From Berberis thunbergii (Eukaryota; Streptophyta; Magnoliopsida; Ranunculales; Berberidaceae), in NCBI GenBank assembly GCA_003290165.1, contig QNQO01000815.1:62001-126000 (forward strand): 64,000 bases of DNA. Reading direction: 5' to 3'. Positions 24,945-36,899 of this stretch are shown piece by piece. Both the position numbers and the translations under genes were made by a program. Positions within the stretch are counted from its first letter, which is position 1; each line of letters begins with the position of its first letter. The notes under the pieces are model-generated. The model searched no databases and was not told the origin of the DNA. It saw nothing but the letters and a program-made list of their open reading frames with translations.

Positions 24945-25105
24945 TCAGCTATGGGTATGGAAAGCATCCCTATGAGATCTGGGGTCAGAACTGATGAGCA
25001 AGGATCATTGAATCAATACATCAGATCTAGCTGTGGGCTGGGAAAGCATCCCTCTCAGACCTAGGTCAAGACTGATGAACAAGTATTGTTGAATCAATAT
25101 ATATG
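24945..25105. repeat. Two-copy tandem duplication of about 78 bp
   Basis: 24954-25028 (GGTATGGAAAGCATCCC ... TTGAATCAATACATCAGATC) is repeated with substitutions at 25036-25105 (GGCTGGGAAAGCATCCC ... TTGAATCAATATATATG). Confidence 0.65.
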
Positions 25106-25116
25106 ATATAATTCTG

Positions 25117-25253
25117 TGCATTAGCTTGTAATATTCAGAATCTTCAGACCAGAGTCCCCTTTCTTAGCCCAAGTTATTTCAGAGTCCACATTGAGAAAAT
25201 TGAGTACTACTTCCATACATGGTAACAACTTTGGCACAACCGCGTCCATCTGC
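25117..25253 (-). other. Possible terminal exon of an unknown gene
   Basis: After an AG acceptor (CTGCAG) the frame reads MDAVVPKLLPCMEVVLNFLN followed by VDSEITWAKKGDSGLKILN and a stop, with no interruption. Codon use looks coding, but I do not recognise a family and see no partner exon. It may be a captured exon or chance. The interval up to 26131 is otherwise 3' flank of the hnRNP gene. Confidence 0.3.
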
Positions 25254-26131
25254 AGATATTGGAGGCACAAACAGCTAAACATTTTGAATACACAACTTTG
25301 ATTGTCAACTATAACAAATGGAATACACAAGTCCAGTAGGATGCAAATCATTCACGAAACAACACAGCCCGAGGGTTAGCCTCCTCTAATTGTTTCGTGT
25401 TGGAAAACATGAGAACGGAATACAATCAACCCTTCCCAAAGAACTTTATTTAAAACATTGGTCAACAATGAATGTGTCAAGTCAACACATCATACTTGAG
25501 TCCTAGACATAAGCATCCTTCGGAATCCCTACTCAAGCATGTACATATGAGCTCAAACTAAATGAAACACTCTAATTCAACGTAGGAGTCCCATTATCCC
25601 CAGTAGTATACAGAACAACCCTAAGGTTTTCGTTGGAGTTAAATCAATCATCCCAGGTCAGATTTAATTGAGTACCTTGGAAAGAACGGTGTCTTAACCT
25701 AAGTATGTCTTACCAATTACCATTCAAACTGACGCAACTCCTTGACATACAACCAAATAACAGATCCAGGTTGCTTTACCTATAACTGCTTACCTGCCTG
25801 GACTGCTAAAGGATAAACTAGAAATAACAAAGACTATATCAAACTAGCAATCTAAATATCCAACTAAACTAGATAGCAAGCACTATATCAAATTCTTAAA
25901 GTCTACATAACAGATCAAACCTCAAGTCTATGAATAAAAATGCTAACAAAATAGTCTAGTTCAATTTTCTAGGCCAGGCCCTCGAAGAAATGGTAGACAT
26001 CTAGTTCATTGGGTCTTCTAAGAAATCATTGCTTGCAAAAGTTTCTAGCACCTGCAGGCATGCACTATCGAGACGAGATCCTGTGATATAAACTAGATGT
26101 AGCTGGTTGGAACTTCTAAGCACGCCTGTTT

Positions 26132-29100
26132 CTACCTGGAGTAAGGATGATACCGATTACTCCCACTATAACCTGTCCTACCTCCGTAACCTCCTGCTCC
26201 TCTGCTGTAACTAGCACTGGGACCAGAATCATAACTGCCCGAGTAACCTGGACCGTAACCGCTATAACCTTCGTCTCCACGACCATAAGCACCTAAAGCG
26301 CCACCACCATATACCCCGCCTAGTCCTGCACCATAAGACCCGAGACGACTAGAATAGCCAAGGGAAGATTCACCCCTGTAGCCACCTAAACTGCTGCTGC
26401 CAAAGCTACCAAAACCACCCCCAAATTCACTACCACTACCTCCATACCCACCATAACCAAACCTACTGCCAAGACCTCCAGGTGCCCTATATGGAGCAGG
26501 ACCGAATCCACCGCCAAAACCACTATAAGAATCAGGAAACCCACCAAAACCATCACCAAAAGGACGAGCCCTAGCATCACTGCCAAATGCAGGAGTAGAT
26601 GATGGGTTTGAGGGTTTCTTTGGTTCAGCCTTCTTGATTTCCACCTACAACAAAGCAAGTAAGTTAACCTACGCTTTTGTAACCTGTAAGTTTTTCACTC
26701 ATATTTTAGATTTATCTAATACAGTTGTAATGATCTTCCTAAAAAAGGTCAAATAAGATCTAAGAAAACAGACAGGTACAATAGAAAATGTTACTTTTGT
26801 GGGGCAAGTAGCAAAAAAGGCTGAATTACTAAAAAGTGTCATTTGTCTACAGCATTCAATTAACATAACAGATCGCAACATGATCTTAACCAGTATTTGC
26901 ATCTGCCCTAAATTTATACTTGACTCCACTAGACTTACCTGAGAACCAGCCATATCAATCATATTTCCTTTGACTAACAAATCATCCACAACTTGTTCAT
27001 TATCAAAGATTATAAACCCAAAACCACGAGAGCGGTTAGTTGCGTGATCACGAATGATCTGGTGCTCCACCACAGTCCCATACTTGGAGAAGAAATCCTT
27101 GAAATCATCTAAGTTCAACATGAAAGTAATATATTAAGGCACTGTTAGACCAACACAAGACCTAACATGCAGTGCTTGAAAGTACTGAATAATTACAAGC
27201 AAAAAAGAAAACCCTACCTTCAGTAGCTGTTGCTGGCAACCCTCCAACAAATATCTTTTTTGTTTTGAAATCTTTAGAAGGAACAGAACCTTTAGGAATG
27301 GTCCTTTTGATCTCAACCTGTCAGAAGAAAAGGCACACAGCCGCTTGAGAAAAATGCAGTCAACCAAGCTTCCACCTTTGTTGCCTACACAACATGGTGG
27401 ACCATTGTCCACCTCCACCATATGGGTGTGGCATGATACATACTCTCCTCTTCTCTATCTCACTCACTCCACCCACATGTTAGGCATCATACACCATCCA
27501 CAAAACAACCTTGTTGTGAAGAAAATTTGAAATCCTATACTAACATCATGAATGAGAGGGATATAGCTTTAACATTTAAACCAACGAAAAACCCCTTGCA
27601 ATAAAGACAAAAGGATCATTTCCTGTGTTTTTTTTTTTCAAAATCAAACACACTAAAGATATTGCTATTATCAAAAGGTAACAAAGGTGAGCGACATGCT
27701 GACAATACAAGTAGTAAACAGGAAGAAACTGAAACTTTAAATCTAGCAGGTAGTTTTTGCATTCAATCACTAAAGAACAATAAAGCGACAAACTTACTTG
27801 TTTTGCATTTATAACATGAGTTTCCTCTATAACTTTGTCCACAACTGAAGGATCAGCGTAAGTGACAAATCCAAAACCTCTTGGTTGCCCAGTGTTCCTA
27901 TCTTTCATTATGACTGAATCTGTGATTTCTCCATACTTTCCAAAGTACTTCGTGAAAGTAGCTAATTTAAGCACGTCAACAAGAGAGATAGATAATCAAT
28001 AAGTGTAATTCAACAACCAAAATAGGACAACAGCTGTCACACTCCTGAGACCTAGAGCAGCAACAAAATTTGCTGACAATTTCTAAGCAGCAACAAAATC
28101 AAATGCATGGTTCGAAAACTTTGCCTTATATTTTGGCTTGGACTTCCAACACTTTGCCGTATCCAAATTTTATATTTTGGCTTAGACTTCCAACACTTTG
28201 CCTTATATAGTAAGGTTGACAGAACTCACCATAACGGTCGAAGCCACAAAAAGAATAACTTTTTTTTTCTGAATTAAATGGCTTGCGCTATGGGCTAAAA
28301 GTAGTGATAGATTGAAAAGTAATAACCCACCAGTAAGTCACAGACGCAGCACATATATAGCACTTTTTATCTATAACGTCTTCTCATTTCTTACACTGAA
28401 ATATCTTTAGATGTTTCACTGGGTTGAAGTTTATTTCATTTACAAAGTCTAAAGGTCTAAATTCACGCAAAACGAATAAAATTTAAAAATAACCACACAC
28501 TATTGCGGAATATCTGCAAGCTGAAATAATAAATAGATACCCACCAAGCATATCACCACAGTAAACTGTTTGCATGTACCAGTTCTCAAAATATATGAGA
28601 CTACCGGAATTCTTAGCCTACAATTAGTTGAAACATAAGACATAATACTTGTGATTCGCTATTGTACTATAAATCATCAGTCAATTGTTCTCTAAATAAC
28701 AGTTTGTCATATGGAAAATAAATTGTGCTCTTTTGGATAATCTATAGATTCCTATATTGCTTGGGTTGCTATCTCTTCCTTCTATTATGTTATGCGATTC
28801 AATACAATCGTCAACAAACAATCGAAAATACATACACTACAAATTTTGTTTCCCAATAACGGAGATAGATCCTGAACAATTAATTCTCACAGCAAGGCAT
28901 ACAAATCAAAAATAAATCCCAATAAAACCAATGCAAAATATAGAACTAAAGATGAACACAAATCATTAAAAAAATATTTCACCTAAGCTGGTATCCTTAG
29001 CAAGTCCACCAATGAAAATCTTCCTGCAACACACAAGAAGAACAAACCCCATTTCAGAAAACATGAAAAATCGATCAAAAACCCCAAAAAGATGAAAACT

Positions 29101-29174
29101 TTAAGGGGTGAGAAAACAAACCCAGGACTTGCTCCCTCTCCAAAAGAAGGCTTCATATTGCTTTTCGAACCCAT
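26132..29174 (-). CDS. hnRNP-like RNA-binding protein: two RRMs and a glycine-rich tail
   Basis: Nuclear RNA-binding protein of the hnRNP A/B-type plant family (RNP1-like). Exons: 29122-29174, 28983-29023, 27798-27961, 27218-27317, 26939-27108, 26132-26644, giving 346 aa with matching phases and GT-AG sites. RRM1: RNP2 KIFIGGL and RNP1 RGFGFVTY (about residues 18-90). RRM2: RNP2 KKIFVGGL and RNP1 RGFGFIIF (about 100-175). Each RRM is followed by a VEIK linker (VEIKRTIPKGS and VEIKKAEPKKP). Residues 190-346 are rich in Gly, Tyr and Ser (GFGGGFG, YGGYGG, GYSGSNRYHPYSR end), a low-complexity tail likely to support self-association (inference). The start ATG is the first in exon 1. A hAT transposon lies 315 bp upstream of the ATG. 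Confidence 0.94.
28122..28208. repeat. Short direct repeat in intron 2 of the hnRNP-like gene
   Basis: The unit TATATTTTGGCTTRGACTTC followed by CAACACTTTGCC occurs twice in succession, spaced about 55-60 bp. Confidence 0.6.
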
Positions 29175-29488
29175 CAGCTCTCCTGAGATCTAAAAAATTC
29201 AGAAACAAAGACAACCCACGAAGCGAAATCGAGAGAGGAGTACAGGGTTTTCTAATTGGGAGAGATCGAACTAGGGTTTGAGATAAATTTTGAGAGAGAG
29301 AGACGAGTCGTTGTTGATGCAAAGCAAAGAGGGGTCAATGTTCGTCGAAGGTTCTGGGGCTTGGAATTAAAACAGACTGGCACGTGCCTTGCACGTTTTT
29401 TCTTGCCCGACAGCGCCGGGGGGTTTTCTGTGAATGCGTTTGTGTTTAATTAGTTGATTTACGAGGATAAATGATGGAGGGTATTGAG

Positions 29489-30649
29489 TAGGGGTGGGCA
29501 CGGGACAGGATGGGACGAGATAGACTCATCCCGTTTATACGGGATCGGGACGGGATCAGCCACTCTTATACTGCAGTATCATATATTTGACCATACTGTA
29601 GATTCAAGCAATTGGTCTTTTTAAAAACTGCTCCAAAGCTAATTCAGAGCCAACATATCTGAGTGTTACTCTCCGAGCCTGATTGTTTAAGTTTGAAAAT
29701 TTCATATACAAATTACAAAGTTGAAGTAGCAGTAATTTTTCAAGTTTTTTTTTGAATAGCAAGTTGGGGTTGAAGGAATCCCCACATTTTTTATTTAAGA
29801 AAATGAAAGAAACCAAGAGGAAGGATATACCTACGCATGCTCTCCACAAGGAAACGATAATCAAAAGCCCCAAGGGCACAAAACAACATTAGCAAGATGT
29901 TCTAAAATGGTTTTTCAAGTGTTTAGTTTATAGATACTTTTATTTTGTATCCTCCCATCGAAAATGTTCTAAAATGGTTTAACTTTTTTTTAAAAACATA
30001 CTGAGATACTGCTGAGACATGAATATGTACGAACCATTCTGATGTGCTTTTGTAAAACTGAAGATACTATATAAGATTATAAGGACATCAAAACTAGCCA
30101 TAGTAGAAGAAAATTATTTAGAAGCACGATGAACATCTCATTAGAAAATAGGACACCCTTCAACTTGTATACTCGGAGTAGTTGGGCAGCTTGCCAATGG
30201 GCAATGATCATTCAATTCTAGTCCCCACCATTCCATCCCATTTTTATTTTTTATTTGTAGCGTCAGGTAACAAAGCATAGTTGAGAATGCAACCCCTGCA
30301 TCTAGCCCTGCAGATAACACGTAATTGTGCCTAGCCTACCAAATCTAGAGATGTGTGTGAGAGACATTGAGAATTTGAGATGCTAAAATGTTATATGCAT
30401 CACGAAATTTGTATGGGCATCCAAATATTGCAATCCTAAAATAAATAAATAAATAAAAATATTAATAATAAATATTGAAAAATTAGCTCGGGACGGGATT
30501 GGATTGGTGGGATTGAAAATCTTCATCCCATCCCATCCCATTCTAAATCGGGACGGGACGGGATCATGATGAAATTATTCAATCCCATTAAGACCCGAAA
30601 AAATCGGGAAGGGACGAGACGGGATCGCGGGATGGGATGCCCACCCCTA
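29489..30649. mobile_element. Non-autonomous hAT transposon
   Basis: Terminal inverted repeats TAGGGGTGGGCA ... TGCCCACCCCTA, with a perfect 8-bp target duplication GTATTGAG (29481-29488 and 30650-30657), as expected for hAT. Both ends have subterminal GGGACGGGA / TCCCGTCCC clusters, the kind of motif bound by hAT transposases. The 1161-bp interior has no transposase ORF. It sits just upstream of the hnRNP-like gene, in its probable promoter region. Confidence 0.93.
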
Positions 30650-30659
30650 GTATTGAGGC

Positions 30660-31237
30660 TCTCTGGTGCAAGCCTGACGCGCCTGGCCTAGCTCTATAGA
30701 CAGACTAGAACTCTATGAATAGTCTTATCATGTGAACAATTGTGATAAATAAAATTTGTTAACATAATATACATTGAGGTGCATAATAGTAATTATATTT
30801 TCTTGAATTGATAAAGGTGCGTAAGCCGTTAGAATGTACCTATCTAATTTGAGCCTAACATGATCATGAAGATCTAACACATAATTATCAACTTTGTGAT
30901 ACAAAGGCGGTGAATGAAAATACACGACGATATAGAAAACGACTAACAATGGAAGTAATAATAACAATGGTCAACATATTAGGTTATAATAAGTTGAAGA
31001 ATGACAAAATGGATCAATTTTACTCACTTTTTGAAATATTTCATATAAATGAATGTTGCTTTTTAAAAAAAAATAAAACTTCCCACATGTCATATTAATT
31101 AAAAGAAGAATAACAAAAAATTTGTCCGACCAGTGTAGCAAGTTCATGAGCTTCGTCGTTAAGCTCACGTGGAATAAAGTTACAAAACTAGTTACAATGA
31201 CTGAAAGTAAATGCTTAATATTACTAAGAAGAGGTTG
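30660..31237. other. Intergenic, AT-rich, no gene seen
   Basis: No supported feature between the hAT element and the LINE remnant. Confidence 0.4.
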
Positions 31238-32410
31238 TCACATCCAATACTCATTGGTATTGCTCATCTGATCATTGGAATGCAGTAAAGACATCAGAGA
31301 GCCGGAGTTTCCCATCAATAACCCTGTATCCCAATGTCGTATCAGAATCAGCAAAAGGGTCGCATCTGCTGCAAAGTATTCAACCATTGTATTGTCAAAA
31401 ATAATTTGGAGATAGGAGAGGCAATCTGTTGCAATGATCCTGCCACTAGCATCTGCTGACACCACACCTACTGTCCCTTGCCGTGAGGAAGCAAAAAAAC
31501 AAGTATCATAAGTAACCATAATCATAGGTGGGCTAAGCTCGATAGGAAACACTGTTGGCTTTCTGGTTGTTTTGTTGATATGATGGTTTTTTACTGCGAA
31601 AAGTTGAGCCTGAAAAATGGCAAGTCTAGAAGAAGGTTGATCATCATGAGAGTGTGACTGCAAGTGGCAGAGTTGGCAACTCATGGGTTCTGTTCAAAGT
31701 AGGGCTGGGCAAGTTCGGATAATCGACCCGAACAGTAAAAACAGAAAATCAGCCCGAAAAATTAAAGCCCGTAAATATGAGGCCCGAAACGGAACTGAGG
31801 TCCCGATTAACCGAATTTCGGGCCGGTCTCGGTCCTAAGCGCAAAGTCCAAATTGAAACAGACCCTGACTTGCTAAATTTTATAAAGCCCAAAGTTCAGC
31901 CTTATTGTTGGTTAATTTGATAAAACCCAAAGTGAAACAGGCCCTGAATTGGAAATGAAACAACCTTTTCAAGGGATACATTAGTTGTTCAGGGTCTGCT
32001 TCATTAATCAACAATAACTATTTAACCTGGGTTGGACCGGTTATCCGACGGGCTTCAAAAATGAAAATCGAGGCTCGGACCAGAAACTTCAGGCCGGATT
32101 GGGCTTTTAAAACCGAAACATTTATAATTAATAAAAACCGATCCAAACTTACCCGATCGGTCCGATTGTCGTTTCGGTCCTAAATGCTCACCCCTAGTTA
32201 AAAGTATCTCAATTGTCAATATGAGCCGTTTTCTAAGATTTGGTGGATAGTCATATGTTTGATTTGATTGGAGTTTGCGCTTGGTGTCACGAACCATTGT
32301 TTAACCCAAGTGGACCAAGTTTTCTTGAAAGAGGAAATAAATAAAGGAAAAGTGAATTGTTTTTGTTTGAAAATGAGATTGTTGTGTACTAGCCAGATGG
32401 TATGGAAAAT
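31238..32410 (-). mobile_element. LINE remnant (C-terminal pol part with RNase H-like domain), split by a hAT element
   Basis: The proximal part 32205-32400 reads IWLVHNNLIFKQKQFTFPLF then KKTWSTWVKQWFV, typical of the linker after the zf-RVT region in plant LINE ORF2. The distal part 31238-31684 reads IELSPPMIMVTYDTCFFASS, GTVGVVSADASGRIIATDCL and EYFAADATLLLI, an RNase H-like domain with the first and second acidic positions still visible (YD..., EYFAADA). The two parts are one ORF interrupted by the hAT at 31700-32196. The remaining pol upstream is not recognisable. Confidence 0.72.
31700..32196. mobile_element. Second non-autonomous hAT element, inserted in the LINE remnant
   Basis: Ends TAGGGCTGGGCA (left) and TGCTCACCCCTA (right), the same terminal pattern as the element at 29489 but diverged. 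Flanks GTTCAAAG (31692-31699) and GTTAAAAG (32197-32204) form a 7/8 target duplication. Length 497 bp, no ORF. Subterminal motifs resemble CCGGTT / CGGACCG and GACCCGAA. Confidence 0.85.
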
Positions 32411-34010
32411 TGCAATGAATTAAGATAACATTTAGTCTTTGGCCAAAGGGTGCATGTTCGTCGTTTCCTACACGAAGGATAAAGCCTTGTTAGTGGTAGG
32501 TGGGGTCATGGCTATTGCCCAATTAATGGGAATAGGTGACAATTGTCAATGTATTGTTGGCATTAACGACTGTCAAATGGAACAACAAACAGGGTTCGAT
32601 GTGACTACTATGCTCTCATCCCTACTCAAAAGGATGGGCACCATAATTGTCATTATTAGGGTTGTCGCAATATCATTTTAAAATCACATGTTGTAAAGTA
32701 TTAGGATGCTATAGCATAGCCCTCTCATGTTCCCGAGACTATAAAAGAGTGACAAAATGGAATAAAGTTTCAAAATTTTTAAATGTTATTGAACAAATTT
32801 GTGCTACGACACTTTTAACATTTACTGCTCACTTTGGTTGTTATTCACTTTATAAAATCACAATTTGGTTTGGTATCCCCGTTTTAGCTTTTGCTAGCTC
32901 AATTCTAAGAACCACATATAGCTTCAAGTCTTTCTCTGGCTGTGAAAAATCATTTACAACATCTTGTATAGTGATCCTAATTACCCCAGGTCAAGCATCC
33001 ACAATGTACCATTTTCTTGCTCGATTTCCGATAGAAACATAGCATAATCGACCTCCAAAACAAAAACTTATCACAATACTCAATGGGTATTTATTTTTTG
33101 TTATAACTGGAGTCGTAAGTCTTAATAAGAAGTGGGTCACCCTATCGATGATGTTTGTTTTTAATTCAAACTAGAAAGTTAACTTATTGGAGTAAGCACC
33201 ATGGGGGGTATTGCTAATCACTTAGCACTGAGTGCTTAATGAAAATTCATTACAGCAAAAACCTCACAATACTTATGTAACGATTGATGTTATCTCCATT
33301 TTCCATTGGTCATCCACTCTTCCCCATCATCTATCTATTATGTGAGAAATGTTGCCACCCAACCACCACTCTTCTCTCTTCCCTCTTATTTATCTTTCTT
33401 CAGTTGTTGGAGACTTATAAGGAACATCGAGTGATATTAGGTTTTTGGTGGTGGTGGAAGGGGACCTCAATGATGTTTGGAGGAGAAAAAACATGTGAAG
33501 ATTGAAGTTAATGTTGGTGATTTCTAGTGAGCAGTAGTAATTGTGGTGTTGGGCAAAAATGTTAAAAAATTTTATGTCAGCACCTAAAAATAACATTTTT
33601 AAATTTTACAACTTCTAATCCGCAGTTAATTCAAAAACAAAAACAAACAACTCATTCAAAATTTCTAAACACTTAAAAAACAAACACTACCGTAGTGTTG
33701 TTTTAGATGTCATCTCCATCGCTAGAAGATCATTTCAAACGTGGAAATGTCTCAAATTATTTCATGTCATCTCCGTTGCCACGCATCTAACAACAACTAT
33801 CACATTCTCTCTCGTGCCACCCGACCAACAATTGAGCCCAAGGTCGATTATAACTCTCCGATGATAGTATGGCTGCCCTTACAAGACAAGCAAAGATCAA
33901 ATAACCACAACACCCTCCATTAATGACCAAAACACCCTTCCTCCCTCCCTTAATTTACCCCATTGCACTCGTGGCTTCTCATCTCTTCTTCACTAACTAC
34001 ATCAACTCCC
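32411..34010. other. Unassigned sequence, possibly older retroelement
   Basis: Open stretches on the plus strand (32439-32681, 32647-33042) show no domain I recognise. Given the LINE pieces on both sides it may be decayed LINE interior, but this is inference. Nothing else supported up to 34010. Confidence 0.3.
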
Positions 34011-34018
34011 TCTAATGG

Positions 34019-34442
34019 AGTTCTGTGAAATACCAGCCACTCAGCCCCTTTAGGTTGGCCAAAGAACCACCTCCTTTCGCTCCTCTATCTTTGGTTTCGA
34101 AAGACCTCAGCGTAAGTTATTAAAGTTCAAATGTTTGATATCAATTGGTTCTTTCTGCGGTCTGGGGCCTCCACAGACTCCATTTTTAAGTTGTTTTTGG
34201 GTTTTTTGCGTGTGTTAGTTGTAAATTTGAAGTGTTTTATTTAACCCCAGTATGGGTTTTTGCGTTTTTAAGTTACCCCTTTTATTGTGGAGAACTCAAG
34301 TGAGTAACTTTGGTGTTTACTTGTGTTGAGACAGGTACACATGCCACCAGATAGATACCCTTACAGAATGTGTTCAAGATGACTATTCATCTAAGGCACC
34401 TGAGTTGTCATTTGAAGTCACCTATAATGTGTGGGAGCAAAG
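34019..34442 (+). other. Two possible exons of an unrecognised gene fragment
   Basis: The exon at 34335-34442 is bounded by ACAG and AGGTAATT and reads YTCHQIDTLTECVQDDYSSK followed by APELSFEVTYNVWEQR without a stop. An upstream block ending at about 34110 (YQPLSPFRLAKEPPPFAPLS then a GTAAGT donor) may be its neighbour exon. I do not recognise the protein. No further exons are visible, so it is probably a captured or truncated gene piece. Confidence 0.4.
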
Positions 34443-35329
34443 GTAATTTGATAGTTACGGTTTTAATTGATTTTTCGATTAATTTCATAAATACTTGTGC
34501 AACGATGTCCTTCCATTATCTGTAAGTGCTTGCTGGATGTACATATTTTACATTGTCTTAGGGTGTCTCTAATAGCGAGCAAATGTATAGTGAAATGGTA
34601 CAAGTCTATATACATTCGACCCCAATTGGATGTATAGACTCGTTTGCTGAAACTGGAAGACAACCCTTCAAATGCCGTCCCAAGTTCAAACCTGTGAATA
34701 GGCCTCACAATGCGCTTAAGAATTGGTTTTAGTGTCGGATGGCACTTCAACTTCCACCAACTCCAAATTTCTTGACCTGTGATAAAACCATTAGTGGAAG
34801 GGTGTTGGATGTATGAGTTTATACTATATATCAATACATCCAGACTATTGGAGATGCCTTATATGTTTCTTGAGCATCTATAGTAATCAAGTAATGGTGT
34901 TTTTTTTTTTTACCAGTAAACACATTATAAAATTTAAGGAAAGAGTTTTAACATTAACACCCAGTCATAACTCATCAAACTTCATTAGCCAATAAATATG
35001 CACTATCGATAACCATGTAATTTATACAAATACGTATAGCTGCTGTATTTGTGATCACCCTTAAGTTTTTATTATTCCATTTCCATACTTGCATGCCTAA
35101 GCCTAACCACCATCAACAATTGAAAAAAAAAAAAAAAACCTTACATCCGACACTATTTATGTTTTGAAAAACAAATGGAAGATGGAAGTAAAGGTAGTTT
35201 GATCTAATATTCATATTCAAGAAAGTGTTACAGTAATCTGTTTATAAATGTGATGACTTTGATATGGCAAACAGAAATGTGATTTATATGCTATAACATA
35301 CCTCCAAAATGTTTTTCATGAGAAAGAAT
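34443..35329. other. AT-rich spacer, no gene seen
   Basis: Poly-A and poly-T tracts (34900, 35123). The 123-codon ORF at 34463-34834 (minus) has no recognisable domain. Confidence 0.35.
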
Positions 35330-36230
35330 TTAACCATCTCTTGTACAAATGGAAAATAGAAAATAACACAATCTTTGTGCTGCTATGCTACACAATCTTT
35401 CATGAGAAATGTTTTTCACGTGATTCATTTTTGGATGCTCCCCTGTTCTATGATGCACGTCTGCTCGTAACATCACGTGTGCCCCCTTTTCATGCCAGTA
35501 GGTGGTCGTTTTGGTGGTGTTGGCCTTTTTGTTTTTTGGACAGCTAGAGGAAGCATGTCCAAAGCCCTTGCAATGACTGCACTCCACTGGTCTCCATGAA
35601 TGCTCCACTTCCACCTCAAGCATCTTTCCATCATCAATTGCAATTGATATCGAGTTTGGGAACTTACTGTTCGAGTCCATCTCAATGCATACCCTAGCAA
35701 AGGACAGTCGTGACTTATTTTTCCGTTGCTTTAGCTAGCATCAGAGGTTCCCCAATGCACTCGCAATGGACTATAATCCTTTTGGACTCCATAAAAAGAG
35801 AGGCACTTTCCTCAGATTTGCCCAGATGGATACTGACTCTAATACTTCAACATTATCTTCAATATATGGCTGTCATGGCCGAATTATAAAGATTCTACTA
35901 GCTATATGAACAGGACCAGTTCTAGAACTTTGCTTCTATCTTCTTCATTCCCAAACTGGAAGACGAATGCTCTGTCATCGTAGAGAGACATCTCAAACTC
36001 CCCTTTCAGTGACCATAGTCCTTTCAGTTCATCTTTCACAAATCCATATGCAACCCTCTTCCCTATGAAGTTCCCAATCAGATAATGCTCGCATTCTGTC
36101 ATCCTTTTCTCATGATCTGCAACCTTAATCTGAACAACTGTATTGCCTTCGGTCACAGATGGTGTAACATACCGTAACTTGGTGCCACTTCCACTAGTGC
36201 TGCTAGAGAACAACAAAGCCCATCTCATTG
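35330..36230 (-). mobile_element. LINE ORF1 remnant: DUF4283 and zinc-knuckle protein
   Basis: 36228-35905 reads GTKLRYVTPSVTEGNTVVQI and HYLIGNFIGKRVAYGFV then FEMSLYDDRAFVFQFGNEED, the DUF4283 domain common in plant L1-type LINE ORF1. After several stops the frame resumes at 35680 with VEVEHSWRPVECSHCKGFGH followed by ASSSCPKN, a CCHC zinc knuckle (C-x2-C-x4-H-x4-C). Together with the ORF2 pieces at 31.2-32.4 kb on the same strand it may be the other end of one old LINE of about 5 kb, interrupted and partly lost. Confidence 0.75.
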
Positions 36231-36689
36231 TTTTAGGTCCCTGGCTGTTTCCTGGGTTTTGAGATGTGCCTCCCTTGCTAATACCATCACACCCCCCACC
36301 CCACCCCAGAGGCAGTGGGGGGATTTGGAGTAGGTTCCTGTAGTTGTGTCATTGATCCATGGCTGAACCTGTTTGATTCAGATCAAGATCGAGCAAGAAC
36401 CCAGCAGATACGAGGAGATTGCAGAAAATCGAGCGAGAACGTAGCAGATTGGTGCCTCTCCGTGCAGATCTGGCTGAGGGCGGCGATTCTCTACTGCGAG
36501 AAAGTATTCTCTGCCCCCTCCATTTTTGTTTTAGTTTAAGGTTGTGTTTGAAAAATAGTGGAAAAAGAAAAAGCTAGCTCTCAGGATTAGGAAGCCTGCT
36601 TATAAGGAGACCATAAGTGTGGCAGAGTTCTTTATACTGCTTAACTATCTCGATTCTTTTATCTTAACCTTGATTCTTTCTTGCATTAG

Positions 36690-36855
36690 GTTGCGAGGTT
36701 ATGCTAGAGGCACATTTGACTTGAGGCTCTTCACAGATGATAAAGGGAATGATTATGAAAATCGACATGCCATTTCAAGATTTCAACCTACAGAACTGGG
36801 ATCTTATGCACCAACAGTGATGCAAACATTGTTCCATTCAAGAACCGGAAGACAG
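36690..36855 (+). other. Possible captured exon, unrecognised
   Basis: 166 nt bounded by TTGCATTAG and a CAG/GTCATA donor, with an open frame: LRGYARGTFDLRLFTDDKGN then DYENRHAISRFQPTELGSYA and VMQTLFHSRTGRQ. Composition looks like a real conserved exon, but I cannot name the family and see no adjoining exons. Confidence 0.4.
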
Positions 36856-36899
36856 GTCATAAATAAAGTTTGCATAGCCAAGTTTGTGTTGTCATATTG

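Noticed and set aside
32439..33042. Two plus-strand ORFs of 80 and 131 codons
   Set aside because: No recognisable domain, no initiation or splice context, and they lie in suspected LINE debris on the other strand.
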